Below are positions 36,592-45,354 of a stretch of DNA of 64,000 bases, in pieces (position 1 is the first letter of the stretch; every line of letters begins with the position of its first letter). The notes under the pieces are model-generated. The model searched no databases. It saw only the letters and a list, made by a program, of their open reading frames with translations, and was not told the origin of the DNA. The position numbers and the translations under genes are program-made. The DNA is from Pukyongiella litopenaei (lineage in GTDB: Bacteria; Pseudomonadota; Alphaproteobacteria; Rhodobacterales; Rhodobacteraceae), in the NCBI RefSeq assembly GCF_003008555.2, contig NZ_CP027665.1, positions 1,736,001-1,800,000 of the forward strand. Direction: 5' to 3'.

Positions 36592-38031
36592 CTATTCGGC
36601 GGTCCAGCCGCTCACGGATTTGACCTCGCAGAAATCCTCGATGCCCCAGCTGCCGCCTTCGCGGCCATTGCCCGACTGTTTCATGCCGCCAAAGGGCGAG
36701 CCCGCGCTGCGCGACTTGCCGTTCATCTCGACCATGCCGGAGCGCAGCTGGCGGGCCAGCCGGTTGGCGCGGGTGCTGTCCGAGGTCTGGACATAGTTGG
36801 TCAGCCCGTAAGGCGTGTCATTGGCCACGGCGACGGCTTCTTCCTCGGTGTCGAATTTCATGATAGACAGCACCGGACCAAAGATCTCTTCGCGCGCGAT
36901 GGTCATGTCGTTGGTGACATCGGCAAAGACGGTCGGCTTGACGTAGAACCCGCGGTTCAGCCCGTCCGGCCGCCCGGGACCGCCCGCCACCAGACGCGCA
37001 CCCTCGTCGATGCCCTGCTGGATCAGCCCCTGGATCTTGTTGAACTGAACCTCGTTGACGACCGGGCCGATATGGCGGCCCTCGTCATGGGCATTGCCCA
37101 CGGTCACCGAATTGGCGACCTCGGCGGCGGTTTCCACGGCCTGGTCGTAGATTTCGGCCTGCACCATCATCCGCGACGGCGCGTTGCAGGACTGGCCGGT
37201 GTTGTTCATCATGTGCAGCACGCCGCGCTTGACCGCCTTTTCGTCGGCATCGGCAAAGATCAGGTTGGCGCCCTTGCCGCCCAGTTCCAGATGCACCTTC
37301 TTCAGCGTGTCGGCCGCATTCTTGGAAATCGCGGTCCCGGCGCGGGTCGACCCGGTAAAGCTGACCATGTCGACATCGGGATGACCGGACAGCTGGCTTC
37401 CGACGCCGGCGCCGTCGCCGTTCACGAGGTTGAACACGCCCGGCGGGAACCCGGCCTCGTCCATCATCTCGGCAAAGATCATCGCGTTCAGCGGGCTCTG
37501 TTCCGACGGCTTGAGCACCATCGTGCACCCGGCGATCGCGGCCGCGCCCACCTTGAGCGTGATCTGGTTCATCGGCCAGTTCCACGGTGTGATCAGCGCC
37601 GCGACACCCACCGCCTCGTGAATGATCCGGTCCTCGGGGGCATGATCGCCCAGCGGTTCGTCGAACTTGAAATCCTTGGCCGCCTTCAGGAAATTCTTGA
37701 GATGCCAGATGCCGGCGCCGACCTGCTGGCTGCGCGACATGTCGATCGGCGCCCCCATTTCTGCCGACATCGCCTGGGCCAGGTCCTCGCCGCGGGCCGC
37801 GTAGATCTCGACCAGCTTTTCGACCAGCGCGAACCGTTCTTCGGGCGGTGTGGCCATCCAGCCCGGCAGCGCGGCCCGGGCCGCCGCGACCGCGGCATCG
37901 GTATCGGCCTTGCCACCCAGCGAGATGATGGCGCAGGGGTCTTCGGTCGACGGATCGATCACCTCGAAATCGTTCGGCTCGGCCGGCGCGACCCAGGCGC
38001 CGTTTATGTAGAAATCGCGTTTCTCGATCAT
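36592..38031 (-). CDS. NAD(P)-dependent aldehyde dehydrogenase
   Basis: The 479-residue protein has the full ALDH set: PWNWPMNQITLK, FTGSTRAG, LELGGKGANLIF with the glutamate, NTGQSCNAPSRM with the catalytic cysteine, and REEIFGPV. Start at ATG 38031 is supported by TGGGAGC nearby; an upstream ATG (38046) and longer frames remain possible. Substrate is unknown. It stands alone between terminators and a peroxiredoxin gene. Confidence 0.92.
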   Translation of the reverse strand: MIEKRDFYINGAWVAPAEPNDFEVIDPSTEDPCAIISLGGKADTDAAVAAARAALPGWMATPPEERFALVEKLVEIYAARGEDLAQAMSAEMGAPIDMSRSQQVGAGIWHLKNFLKAAKDFKFDEPLGDHAPEDRIIHEAVGVAALITPWNWPMNQITLKVGAAAIAGCTMVLKPSEQSPLNAMIFAEMMDEAGFPPGVFNLVNGDGAGVGSQLSGHPDVDMVSFTGSTRAGTAISKNAADTLKKVHLELGGKGANLIFADADEKAVKRGVLHMMNNTGQSCNAPSRMMVQAEIYDQAVETAAEVANSVTVGNAHDEGRHIGPVVNEVQFNKIQGLIQQGIDEGARLVAGGPGRPDGLNRGFYVKPTVFADVTNDMTIAREEIFGPVLSIMKFDTEEEAVAVANDTPYGLTNYVQTSDSTRANRLARQLRSGMVEMNGKSRSAGSPFGGMKQSGNGREGGSWGIEDFCEVKSVSGWTAE

Positions 38032-38196
38032 CGCTGAAGCTCCCATGACAGCAGTTTCCCGACCATTCGGTCGGGGATTCGGCGCTACTCTGTCACTGCC
38101 TGCGACCCGGAGCAAGAGAGGGGATGCAGGCGGTTCCCCATGGGTCTAAGGTCATGCCATCCGAGTCGAAACCACAGTCTGCGAAGGAGACCGAAC

Positions 38197-38847
38197 ATGG
38201 GTTTGAGAATCAACGATACCGTTCCCGATTTCACCGCCGAAACCGATCAGGGCACCGTCAGTTTCCATGACTGGATCGGTGACAGCTGGGCGATCCTGTT
38301 TTCGCACCCCAAGGATTTCACCCCGGTCTGCACCACCGAATTCGGCGCCGTGGCACGGCTGGCCGAGGAATGGGAAAAGCGCGGCACCAAGGTGATCGGC
38401 GTATCGGTGGACGGGGTCGAGGATCACCGCCGCTGGAAAGGCGACATCGAACAGGTCGCCGGGTCCAAGGCAGGGTTCCCGATCATCGCCGATGAGGGGC
38501 TCGAAGTCTCCAAGGCCTTCGACATGCTGCCCGCCGAGGCCTACCTGCCCGACGGGCGCACCCCCGCCGACAGCGCCACCGTTCGCTCGGTGTTCATCAT
38601 CGGGCCGGACAAGCAGCTCAAGCTGTCGATGACCTATCCGATGAACGTGGGCCGCAACTTTGCCGAAGTGCTGCGCGCGCTGGACGGGCTGCAGACCGCG
38701 GCCAAGGGCGTCGCCACCCCGGCGGACTGGCAGCAGGGCCAGGACGTGATCATCCCGCCCAGCGTCAGCGACGATGACGCCAAGACGATGTTCGGCGAGT
38801 TCGACGCCCAGCTGCCCTATCTGCGCTGGACCAAGGCGCCGCAGTAG
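38197..38847 (+). CDS. 1-Cys peroxiredoxin (Prx6 type)
   Basis: The 216-residue protein has the peroxidatic Cys45 in DFTPVCTTEFG and no resolving Cys in the C-terminal region, as in the 1-Cys/Prx6 subgroup. It reduces hydroperoxides with an electron donor not shown here. The ATG follows GAAGGAGACCGAAC. A strong GC hairpin 12 bases after the stop suggests a monocistronic transcript. Location is likely cytosolic because there is no signal peptide. Confidence 0.94.
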   Translation: MGLRINDTVPDFTAETDQGTVSFHDWIGDSWAILFSHPKDFTPVCTTEFGAVARLAEEWEKRGTKVIGVSVDGVEDHRRWKGDIEQVAGSKAGFPIIADEGLEVSKAFDMLPAEAYLPDGRTPADSATVRSVFIIGPDKQLKLSMTYPMNVGRNFAEVLRALDGLQTAAKGVATPADWQQGQDVIIPPSVSDDDAKTMFGEFDAQLPYLRWTKAPQ

Positions 38848-38858
38848 ACACCACCGGC

Positions 38859-38881
38859 AAGGGGGGCGGCTTGCCCCCCTT
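38859..38881. terminator. Hairpin terminator after peroxiredoxin
   Basis: Perfect 9-bp stem AAGGGGGGC / GCCCCCCTT with loop GGCTT. The A and T ends give a short T-run on either strand. It lies between peroxiredoxin and the convergent GT25 gene. Confidence 0.7.
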
Positions 38882-38939
38882 CCCCTGACCTGCGGGCCGG
38901 CGTCGGGCAGGGTCATCCGCATTCACGCCGATGCGCGGA

Positions 38940-39656
38940 TCAGGCACGCTGCGGCCGCAGCGCCACCTGCGCGCGATAGGCGGCGCGTTTGACTTCGCGG
39001 GCGAATTTGCCGGCGGCTGGCGTTCTGGTCTGGATGGTCGACCCGCCGATCTCTCCGGTGATTTCGCGGTTGCCATTGGGCAGGATCGCATGCACCGGCT
39101 GGCCGGTCACCCAGTGCATCTGCAACAGCGTATCCACCGGGCGGTCGATGGTCTCCGTGGCTGCGAGCAGGCGCCGCGCCACCTCGCGCCCGACAACCTG
39201 ACAGACGGTCTGCAGACCGATGACCCGGGGCAGGATGAACCGCATCCCGCCGGTTTCCGCGATCACGCGGGCGGGTTTTTCGCGCTGCTTGACGGGCAGG
39301 CGCACATACATCCCGGGGGTGGCATAGGCGCCGATCAACTCCAGCGCGCGGGCGAAACGCTCCGGGTCCACCGCCAGGTCGTCCTCGGCGATCAGGGCGA
39401 AATCAACCCCGCCGTCGACGATCCGCTGCCAGCATTTCCGGTGGCTGAGAAACACGCCGATTTCGGCGGGCCGCAGCGGGAACGGATAGCGGGGCGCGTG
39501 CAGGGTTCCGGGCGCGGTGCGCATGTCCGCGATCGCGTCGGGATCGCGCCCGTTCACCGCATCGACCAGCTGCGCGTCCGGCAGTTCGGCGCACAGGCGT
39601 TCCGCATTGGGGCGCCGGGCATCGCTGCCTTTCATGTGGATGACAAAGGACTGCAT
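38940..39656 (-). CDS. Glycosyltransferase family 25 protein
   Basis: The 238-residue protein begins MQSFVIHMKGSDARRPNAERL and has GVFLSHRKCWQ and ALIAEDDLAV, the latter matching the DxD-like acidic motif of GT25 LPS/collagen-type galactosyltransferases. These enzymes transfer sugars to lipopolysaccharide cores or proteins. Start at ATG 39656 is chosen because the family starts there; the frame is open for 54 further codons with no homology. It is next to no other LPS gene. Confidence 0.82.
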   Translation of the reverse strand: MQSFVIHMKGSDARRPNAERLCAELPDAQLVDAVNGRDPDAIADMRTAPGTLHAPRYPFPLRPAEIGVFLSHRKCWQRIVDGGVDFALIAEDDLAVDPERFARALELIGAYATPGMYVRLPVKQREKPARVIAETGGMRFILPRVIGLQTVCQVVGREVARRLLAATETIDRPVDTLLQMHWVTGQPVHAILPNGNREITGEIGGSTIQTRTPAAGKFAREVKRAAYRAQVALRPQRA

Positions 39657-39727
39657 GCAGAACGCCCTATCGCATACCGGCAGGGGCCGGCAAATCCGAA
39701 ATCGCCCGCACACCGGGGTCCGGCGGC

Positions 39728-40648
39728 CTATCCCGCCAGCAGCGCCTCGACCTCGGACCGCGCGGGCATCGAGGGCGCGGTGCCGGGGCGGGTCACCGAA
39801 ATCGCCGCGGTGGCGCAACCGAAACGCACCGCGTCGATCGGTGCCGCGCCGCGTTGCAGCGCCGCGGCGAACCCGCCGTTGAACGCATCACCCGCACCCG
39901 TGGTTTCCGCCACCGGTCCGGCATCGAAGGCGGGCACATGCACCGCCGCGCGGCCATCGTGGAACAGCGCCCCGTTTTCGCCAAGGGTGATGATCGCGCT
40001 ACCGACACCGGCGGCGATCAGCGCCTCGGCGGCGCGGGTGGCATCGGCAACGGTCCGCACCGCGATGCCCGTCAGCCCCTCGGCCTCGGATTCGTTGGGC
40101 GTGGCATAGTCGCACAGCGCCAGCATGCCCTCGGGCAGCGCGGCGGCGGGCGCGGGATTGAGGATGGTGGTCGCCCCGCCGGCCCGCGCAATCTCCAGCG
40201 CCCGCATCGCCGCATCCAGCGGCTGTTCGAGCTGGGTCATGAACACCGCGGCCTTGCCGATCAGATCGGCGCGGGCGTCGATATCGGCGGGCGATATGCT
40301 GCGCGCCACGCCGGGGCAGACGATGATCGCGTTGTCGCCGCTGGCTTCCTCGACAAAGATATAGGCCGCGCCGGTATAGCCATCGTCATGCTGGGTGATC
40401 GCCGGGATCACCCCGGCCCTGTCCCATGTCGCCAACGCCATGTCGGCAAAGGGATCGCGCCCGAGCCGGGTGATGAAATGCACCCGCCCGCCGGCCATCG
40501 CCGCCGCGACCGCCTGGTTCGAGCCCTTGCCACCCGGCCCCAGCGCAAAGCTGTTGCCCATGATGGTTTCACCCATCCGCGGCGCCCGGTCGGCACGATA
40601 GGAGGTGTCCGCCACGAACACCCCGAGGATCACGATGTCATCACGCAT
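39728..40648 (-). CDS. rbsK: Ribokinase (PfkB family)
   Basis: The 306-residue sugar kinase shows the PfkB signatures GGKGSNQAVA near residue 39 and TTGAGDAFNGG near residue 249, the latter with the catalytic Asp. It phosphorylates ribose or a related sugar at O5. It is downstream, on the same strand, of a FucU/RbsD gene and an ABC ATPase, so it is probably the last gene of a sugar uptake operon. A related role on another pentose or deoxyhexose cannot be excluded. Confidence 0.88.
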   Translation of the reverse strand: MRDDIVILGVFVADTSYRADRAPRMGETIMGNSFALGPGGKGSNQAVAAAMAGGRVHFITRLGRDPFADMALATWDRAGVIPAITQHDDGYTGAAYIFVEEASGDNAIIVCPGVARSISPADIDARADLIGKAAVFMTQLEQPLDAAMRALEIARAGGATTILNPAPAAALPEGMLALCDYATPNESEAEGLTGIAVRTVADATRAAEALIAAGVGSAIITLGENGALFHDGRAAVHVPAFDAGPVAETTGAGDAFNGGFAAALQRGAAPIDAVRFGCATAAISVTRPGTAPSMPARSEVEALLAG

Positions 40649-40666
40649 GGCGCGGCCCCCTTAGTC

Positions 40667-41119
40667 CTAGTCCTGCGGCGGGATCACGCCCTTGCGGAAC
40701 ATGAAACAGCCATAGAAACGGCGTTCGCCGGTCTGGATCACCGCATAGGCCTGTTTCGCCATATCGTAAAAGGCAAAGCGTTCGATGCCGACCATCGGGC
40801 GCGGGCGGCCCTCGGCGGCGTCGATCGCGTCCTGAACCTCGGCCTGCACCGGCGGGATCTCGCCCGGTGCATCGACGATTTCCATGCGACCGGCAAAGTC
40901 ATCGACGAAAGTATCCAGCGGCAGCACCGACAGGATCGCCGCGGCCGCCTCGGCCGAGGTCAGGTTGTCCATGCGCAGCAGCCGGCCCAGCGTGGTCTGC
41001 CGCGCGATGGAATCGGACGGAAAATTGGTGTCGGACAAGATCACCACGTCGCCGTGGCCCATGGCACGCAAGGCGCCCAGCACCTCGGCGTTCAGCCGGT
41101 TGTCGATCCCCTTGAGCAT
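40667..41119 (-). CDS. FucU/RbsD-family sugar mutarotase
   Basis: The 150-residue protein has the conserved His22 and Asp30 of GHGDVVILSDTNFP and the C-terminal RRFYGCFMFRKGV, closer to the FucU pattern than to classic RbsD. These proteins speed the interconversion of sugar anomers (fucose, ribose). It lies 18 bases after the ribokinase gene in reverse order and 18 before the ABC ATPase gene, so they form a compact minus-strand unit. The substrate is not defined. Confidence 0.87.
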   Translation of the reverse strand: MLKGIDNRLNAEVLGALRAMGHGDVVILSDTNFPSDSIARQTTLGRLLRMDNLTSAEAAAAILSVLPLDTFVDDFAGRMEIVDAPGEIPPVQAEVQDAIDAAEGRPRPMVGIERFAFYDMAKQAYAVIQTGERRFYGCFMFRKGVIPPQD

Positions 41120-41137
41120 GTATGATCCTCCCCGTTT

Positions 41138-42190
41138 TTACGCGACGCGCTGCCCGGTTTCCGCGTCGAACAGATGTATGGTTCCGGGCGCCGTGCCCAG
41201 GGTGATGGTCTGACCCGCCGCGAAGGCATGGCGTTCCCGGAACACGGCCGTGATCTCGCCGTCGCCGTGGCGCGCCACCACATGGGTTTCCGATCCGGTC
41301 GGCTCGACCACCGCGACCTCGCAGGTCAGGCCGCTATCCCGCAGTTCAAGATGCTCGGGCCGGATACCGACGGTCAGGGGCCGGCCATCGGCCAGCGAGA
41401 CGCCGCCGGGCGCGGGCAGGCTGGCCCCGTTTACCTCCAGCACCTGCCCACGCGCATGCGCGGCAAAGAAATTCATCGACGGCGACCCGATGAACCCGGC
41501 CACGAAGGTATTGGCCGGGCGGTCATAGAGGTCCAGCGGCGCCCCGATCTGTTCGATGTTGCCGCCCTGCATGACCACGATCTTGTCGGCCATGGTCATC
41601 GCCTCGATCTGGTCGTGGGTGACATAGATGGTGGTGGTGCGCAGCCGCTGGTGCAGCTCGCGGATCTCGGCCCGCATCTGAACCCGCAGCTTGGCGTCGA
41701 GATTGGACAGCGGTTCGTCGAACAGGAACACCTGCGGATCGCGCACGATGGCCCGGCCCATCGCCACCCGCTGCCGCTGCCCGCCGGACAGGGCGCGGGG
41801 ATAACGGCCCAGATACTCGGTCAGGCCAAGGATCTCGGCGGCATGGCGCACGCGGGTGTCGATCTCGGTCTTGCCCATCCGGCGCATCCGCAACGAGAAC
41901 GCCATGTTCGCCGCCACCGTCTTGTGCGGGTAGAGCGCGTAATTCTGGAACACCATGGCAATGTCGCGTTCCGAGGGCGGCAGGTTGTTTACCACCCGTT
42001 CACCGATGCGGATGGTGCCCCCGGTGACCGCCTCGAGCCCGGCGATCATCCGCAGCAGAGTCGATTTTCCGCACCCGGACGGGCCGACCAGAACCACGAA
42101 TTCCCCATCCTCGATATCCACGTCAACGCCGTGGATGACCTCGAGCGCGCCGTAGTTCTTGCGCAAATCGCGAATGGTGACGCCGGCCAT
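41138..42190 (-). CDS. CUT1-type sugar ABC transporter ATP-binding protein
   Basis: The 350-residue ATPase has Walker A GPSGCGKST, signature SGGQRQRVAMGRA, Walker B VFLFDEPLSNLD, and a C-terminal TOBE/regulatory domain typical of the MalK/UgpC/MsmK group. It powers import through the permeases encoded on the other strand. Start 42190 is supported by GGGGAGGAAT. It is divergent from the solute-binding gene across 253 bases and co-oriented with the mutarotase and kinase genes. Confidence 0.95.
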   Translation of the reverse strand: MAGVTIRDLRKNYGALEVIHGVDVDIEDGEFVVLVGPSGCGKSTLLRMIAGLEAVTGGTIRIGERVVNNLPPSERDIAMVFQNYALYPHKTVAANMAFSLRMRRMGKTEIDTRVRHAAEILGLTEYLGRYPRALSGGQRQRVAMGRAIVRDPQVFLFDEPLSNLDAKLRVQMRAEIRELHQRLRTTTIYVTHDQIEAMTMADKIVVMQGGNIEQIGAPLDLYDRPANTFVAGFIGSPSMNFFAAHARGQVLEVNGASLPAPGGVSLADGRPLTVGIRPEHLELRDSGLTCEVAVVEPTGSETHVVARHGDGEITAVFRERHAFAAGQTITLGTAPGTIHLFDAETGQRVA

Positions 42191-42443
42191 ATTCCTCCCC
42201 GTTCCGCTGCCCCGACCCAGACTTAGACGAGCGGCGGCCACCTGTCCATTGTCCAGATATGCTAGCATGTTAGTGGCTTGACAGATGGTGTTCCGGCTGG
42301 AAAAGTCCCGGCAGGTCAGGTCATCCGCGAACCGGGGAGGGGGCGCGGCAGGGCTTGGCGCCGCGTGTTTCGCAACAGAATAAAAAACGCGCAGCGGCGC
42401 CACGGGTCCTGCGGCCGGCCGGCCGACAGAGGGAGGACCGACC
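42191..42443. promoter_or_regulatory. Divergent control region of sugar ABC transporter locus
   Basis: The region between the ATPase and solute-binding genes has a perfect 10-bp palindrome ATGCTAGCAT (42259-42268), followed by GTTAGTGG and then a perfect -35-like TTGACA at 42278-42283 reading toward the solute-binding gene. A matching -10 is not clear. The palindrome is a candidate operator for a regulator whose gene is not in the immediate neighbourhood. Confidence 0.45.
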
Positions 42444-44126
42444 ATGAAAACCGAGATCTACGACTATATGCTGCGCCGTGGCCTGAGCCGCCGCAGCGTC
42501 CTGAAAGGCGCCGCCGCCAGCGGGCTGGCCGTCGCGGCGGGCGGGGTCAGCACCGGTATCGGCCTGCGCCCGGCCTGGGCCGCCGACAACGCCGCGCTGC
42601 GCCAAGAAATCCTGAAGATCCCCGGTGTCGGCATGGGCTCGCCCACCGATGCCGATTGGCAGAAGGTCGGCGAACTGTGCCTCGGCCCGACCCGGGACGT
42701 GGTCGCCGAAGGCGAGTTTGCAGGGGTCGAGCTGACCTTCATGGGGCTGAACAACCAGAACCTGCACAATTTCCTGTTCCGCGGCTTTCTCAAACCGTGG
42801 GAGGCCTATACCGGCGCGAAAATCAACTGGATCGACCTGGCGCAGGCCGATTACAACCCGCGCCTGCAGCAGAGCATCGCCACCGGGACGGTGGATTTCG
42901 ACATCCTGCAGATGGGCGCCCCGTTCGAAGGCGACACCGCCGGGCGCGGGCTGCTGGACGAGATGCCCGACTGGGTCAAGGACGTGATCGACATGGATGA
43001 TTACGTCGACTACCTCAAGGCGCCGGTCGGCACCTGGGACGGCAAGACCTATCGCGTCTCGATCGACGGCGATTGCCACACCTACGCCTACCGCAAGGAT
43101 TACTACGAGAACGAGGAATTTGCCGCCGCCTGGAAGGAAGCCGGCGGCGAAGGCGACTGGGTGCCGCCGACCACCTGGGCACAGGTCAACGCGCATTCGA
43201 AATTCCTCGCCGGCAAGACCGACCCGCTGACCGGGCTGCCGGCGCACGGGTTCCTCGACCCGCTGAAATACACCTGGGGCGGGTTCGGCTTCTATTTCCT
43301 CGAGGACCGCGCCACCGCCTATGCCAAGCATCCCGACGATCCGGCCTGGCTGTTCGACCCCGACACGATGAAGCCGCGGGTGAACAACCCCGCCTTCGTG
43401 CAGGCGATCCAGGACGTGATGGACCTGCTCGCCGTCGACGGGGCCTATCCCACCGACCAGGTCAATGCCGACCCGAACGTGACCGCGTTCCAGCAATTCC
43501 TGGCCGGCACCGGCGCCGGGCTGACCTGGTGGGGCGACGTGGGATCGAACGCGCGCACCTCGGACACCTCGGTGGTCGGGGACGTGATCGGGTTCTCGAC
43601 CATTCCGGGGTCCGAAAAGGTCTGGAACAGCCAGACCGGCGAATGGGACATGACCGCCAACGAGGCGCCCAACAACGCCTATATCGGCTGGGGCGTCTAT
43701 GTGACCAAGCTGGTGCAGGGCGACGAAAAGAAACGCAAGGCCGCCTGGTCGGCGGCGGCGCATCTGGGCGGGCGCGACCTGTCGCTGTGGTGTTCGGCCT
43801 ATCCGTCCGGGTTCCAGCCCTACCGCAATTCGCATTTCCAGTTCGAGGAATGGGAAGTGGCGGGCTATGACCGCGCCTTTGTCGAGGATTACCTCGGCTC
43901 GAACGCGGACAGCTACAACCACCCGAACGCGGCGATCGAACCGCGCATCCCCGGCATATTCCAGTATTATTCGATTGCCGAGGACGAGCTGGTGAAGGGC
44001 CTGGCCGGGCAATACGGATCGGCGCAGGAAACCGCCGACGCCATCGCCGCCGCCTGGGAAAAGATCACCGACCAGATCGGCCGCGACAGCCAGATCGCAC
44101 TCTACAAAGCGTCCCTTGGGATGTGA
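42444..44126 (+). CDS. Sugar ABC transporter substrate-binding protein, Tat-exported
   Basis: The 560-residue product has a twin-arginine signal (LSRRSVLKGAAAS around residues 14-26) ending AWA-A, so it is folded before export to the periplasm. The mature part is a two-lobe binding protein with GAPFEGDTAGRG and YIGWGVYVT segments. At 560 residues it is longer than typical CUT1 binding proteins of about 420. It is the first of three plus-strand transporter genes. The ligand is unknown, likely a sugar or polyol. Confidence 0.9.
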   Translation: MKTEIYDYMLRRGLSRRSVLKGAAASGLAVAAGGVSTGIGLRPAWAADNAALRQEILKIPGVGMGSPTDADWQKVGELCLGPTRDVVAEGEFAGVELTFMGLNNQNLHNFLFRGFLKPWEAYTGAKINWIDLAQADYNPRLQQSIATGTVDFDILQMGAPFEGDTAGRGLLDEMPDWVKDVIDMDDYVDYLKAPVGTWDGKTYRVSIDGDCHTYAYRKDYYENEEFAAAWKEAGGEGDWVPPTTWAQVNAHSKFLAGKTDPLTGLPAHGFLDPLKYTWGGFGFYFLEDRATAYAKHPDDPAWLFDPDTMKPRVNNPAFVQAIQDVMDLLAVDGAYPTDQVNADPNVTAFQQFLAGTGAGLTWWGDVGSNARTSDTSVVGDVIGFSTIPGSEKVWNSQTGEWDMTANEAPNNAYIGWGVYVTKLVQGDEKKRKAAWSAAAHLGGRDLSLWCSAYPSGFQPYRNSHFQFEEWEVAGYDRAFVEDYLGSNADSYNHPNAAIEPRIPGIFQYYSIAEDELVKGLAGQYGSAQETADAIAAAWEKITDQIGRDSQIALYKASLGM

Positions 44127-44176
44127 GATGGCAGGCGCAGCGTGCGTTGCCCCTGAGGCTGTGCGCAGCGCCGCCA

Positions 44177-44207
44177 GGGCGGCCCCATCGGGGGGAGGGG
44201 GCCGCCC
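44177..44207. promoter_or_regulatory. Intercistronic hairpin after the binding protein gene
   Basis: Perfect 10-bp arms GGGCGGCCCC (44177-44186) and GGGGCCGCCC (44198-44207) lie in the 120-base gap between the binding-protein and permease genes. Such a structure may protect the upstream mRNA part or attenuate transcription, giving more binding protein than permease. Confidence 0.6.
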
Positions 44208-44246
44208 GCGAATCCTTGCCGCAAGAGACGGAAGGCCGATCCGCCA

Positions 44247-45353
44247 ATGACGACGCAAGGCGATCTCCTCCACGTTGTCACGCTTGACGATATCACCCCG
44301 CGCCGGGTTGCCCTGGGCCGGCTGCTGATCTGGGGGTCGGCCGCGGTCATGGCGCTCAGCTTTGCCGCCGTGGCGCTGGCCGGATACGGGTTCAACCCGC
44401 TGGGCATCGAAACCTGGCGGCCGGGGCTGTATGGCTATCTGCTCTGGGCCACCTGCCTGTGCATCGCGCAGGTCGTCCTGCACGGGGAACATGGCAAACG
44501 CACCCTGTTCATCCTGCCCAGCGTGCTGTTCGTGGTGGCGATGGTCATCTTTCCGCTGCTTTATGCCATCGTCATCGCGCTGTCGGACTGGAACCTGTCC
44601 AGCCCCGACGGGCGGCAGTTCAACGGGCTCGACAACATCCGCCAGATGTGGGGCGACCCGTTCTACTGGAACGCGCTGCGGAATATGGTCTGGTACACGC
44701 TGGCGATCCTGGTCGAATATGCCATCGCCTTCGGCCTCGCGCTGATCCTCGCCAGCCAGATCCGGGCGCGCAAGTTCTTTCGCGTGGCGTTCCTGATGCC
44801 GCTGATGCTGTCGCCGGTGGCGGTCAGCTGGATGGTCGGCAAGTCGATGCTCGAGGTCCGGTTCGGCCCGCTGGCGCGGCTGGCCCGCGCGCTGGGCTGG
44901 GATGATCCCAGTTTCTTCGGCAACCCCGAGATCGCCCGCGCCACGATCATGGTGATGGATGCCTGGACCTATATCCCCTTCATGATGATCATGATCCTGG
45001 CCGGGCTGCAGGCGATCCCGCGCGAGGTGCAGGAAGCGGCCCGCGTCGACGGCGCCAATGCCTGGCGCAATTTCTGGGAGGTTACCTTTCCGCTGATGCT
45101 GCCGGTGTCGATCACCGCGATCCTGATCCGCATCATCTTCAAGCTGAAACTGGCCGACATCATCATCAACGTGACATCGGGCGGCCCCGGCGGGGCCACC
45201 GACAGCGTGACCAGCTTCATCTTCCGCGAATACCGCGACCGGTCGAACGTGGGCTATGGCACGCTGCTGGCGCTGGTCTACCTGGTGGTGATCGTGATCG
45301 CGATCACGGTTTTCATGAAGCTGGTGGATCGCTGGATGAACCCGAGATACTGA
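44247..45353 (+). CDS. Sugar ABC transporter permease 1
   Basis: The 368-residue inner-membrane protein has eight hydrophobic segments; two extra ones at the N-terminus (about residues 25-85) precede the usual six. The coupling (EAA) loop reads EVQEAARVDGANAWRNFWEVTFPLMLP. It pairs with the next permease and the ATPase on the opposite strand. GGAAGG precedes the ATG. The stop lies one base before the next start, showing close coupling. Confidence 0.92.
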   Translation: MTTQGDLLHVVTLDDITPRRVALGRLLIWGSAAVMALSFAAVALAGYGFNPLGIETWRPGLYGYLLWATCLCIAQVVLHGEHGKRTLFILPSVLFVVAMVIFPLLYAIVIALSDWNLSSPDGRQFNGLDNIRQMWGDPFYWNALRNMVWYTLAILVEYAIAFGLALILASQIRARKFFRVAFLMPLMLSPVAVSWMVGKSMLEVRFGPLARLARALGWDDPSFFGNPEIARATIMVMDAWTYIPFMMIMILAGLQAIPREVQEAARVDGANAWRNFWEVTFPLMLPVSITAILIRIIFKLKLADIIINVTSGGPGGATDSVTSFIFREYRDRSNVGYGTLLALVYLVVIVIAITVFMKLVDRWMNPRY

Positions 45354-45354
45354 C

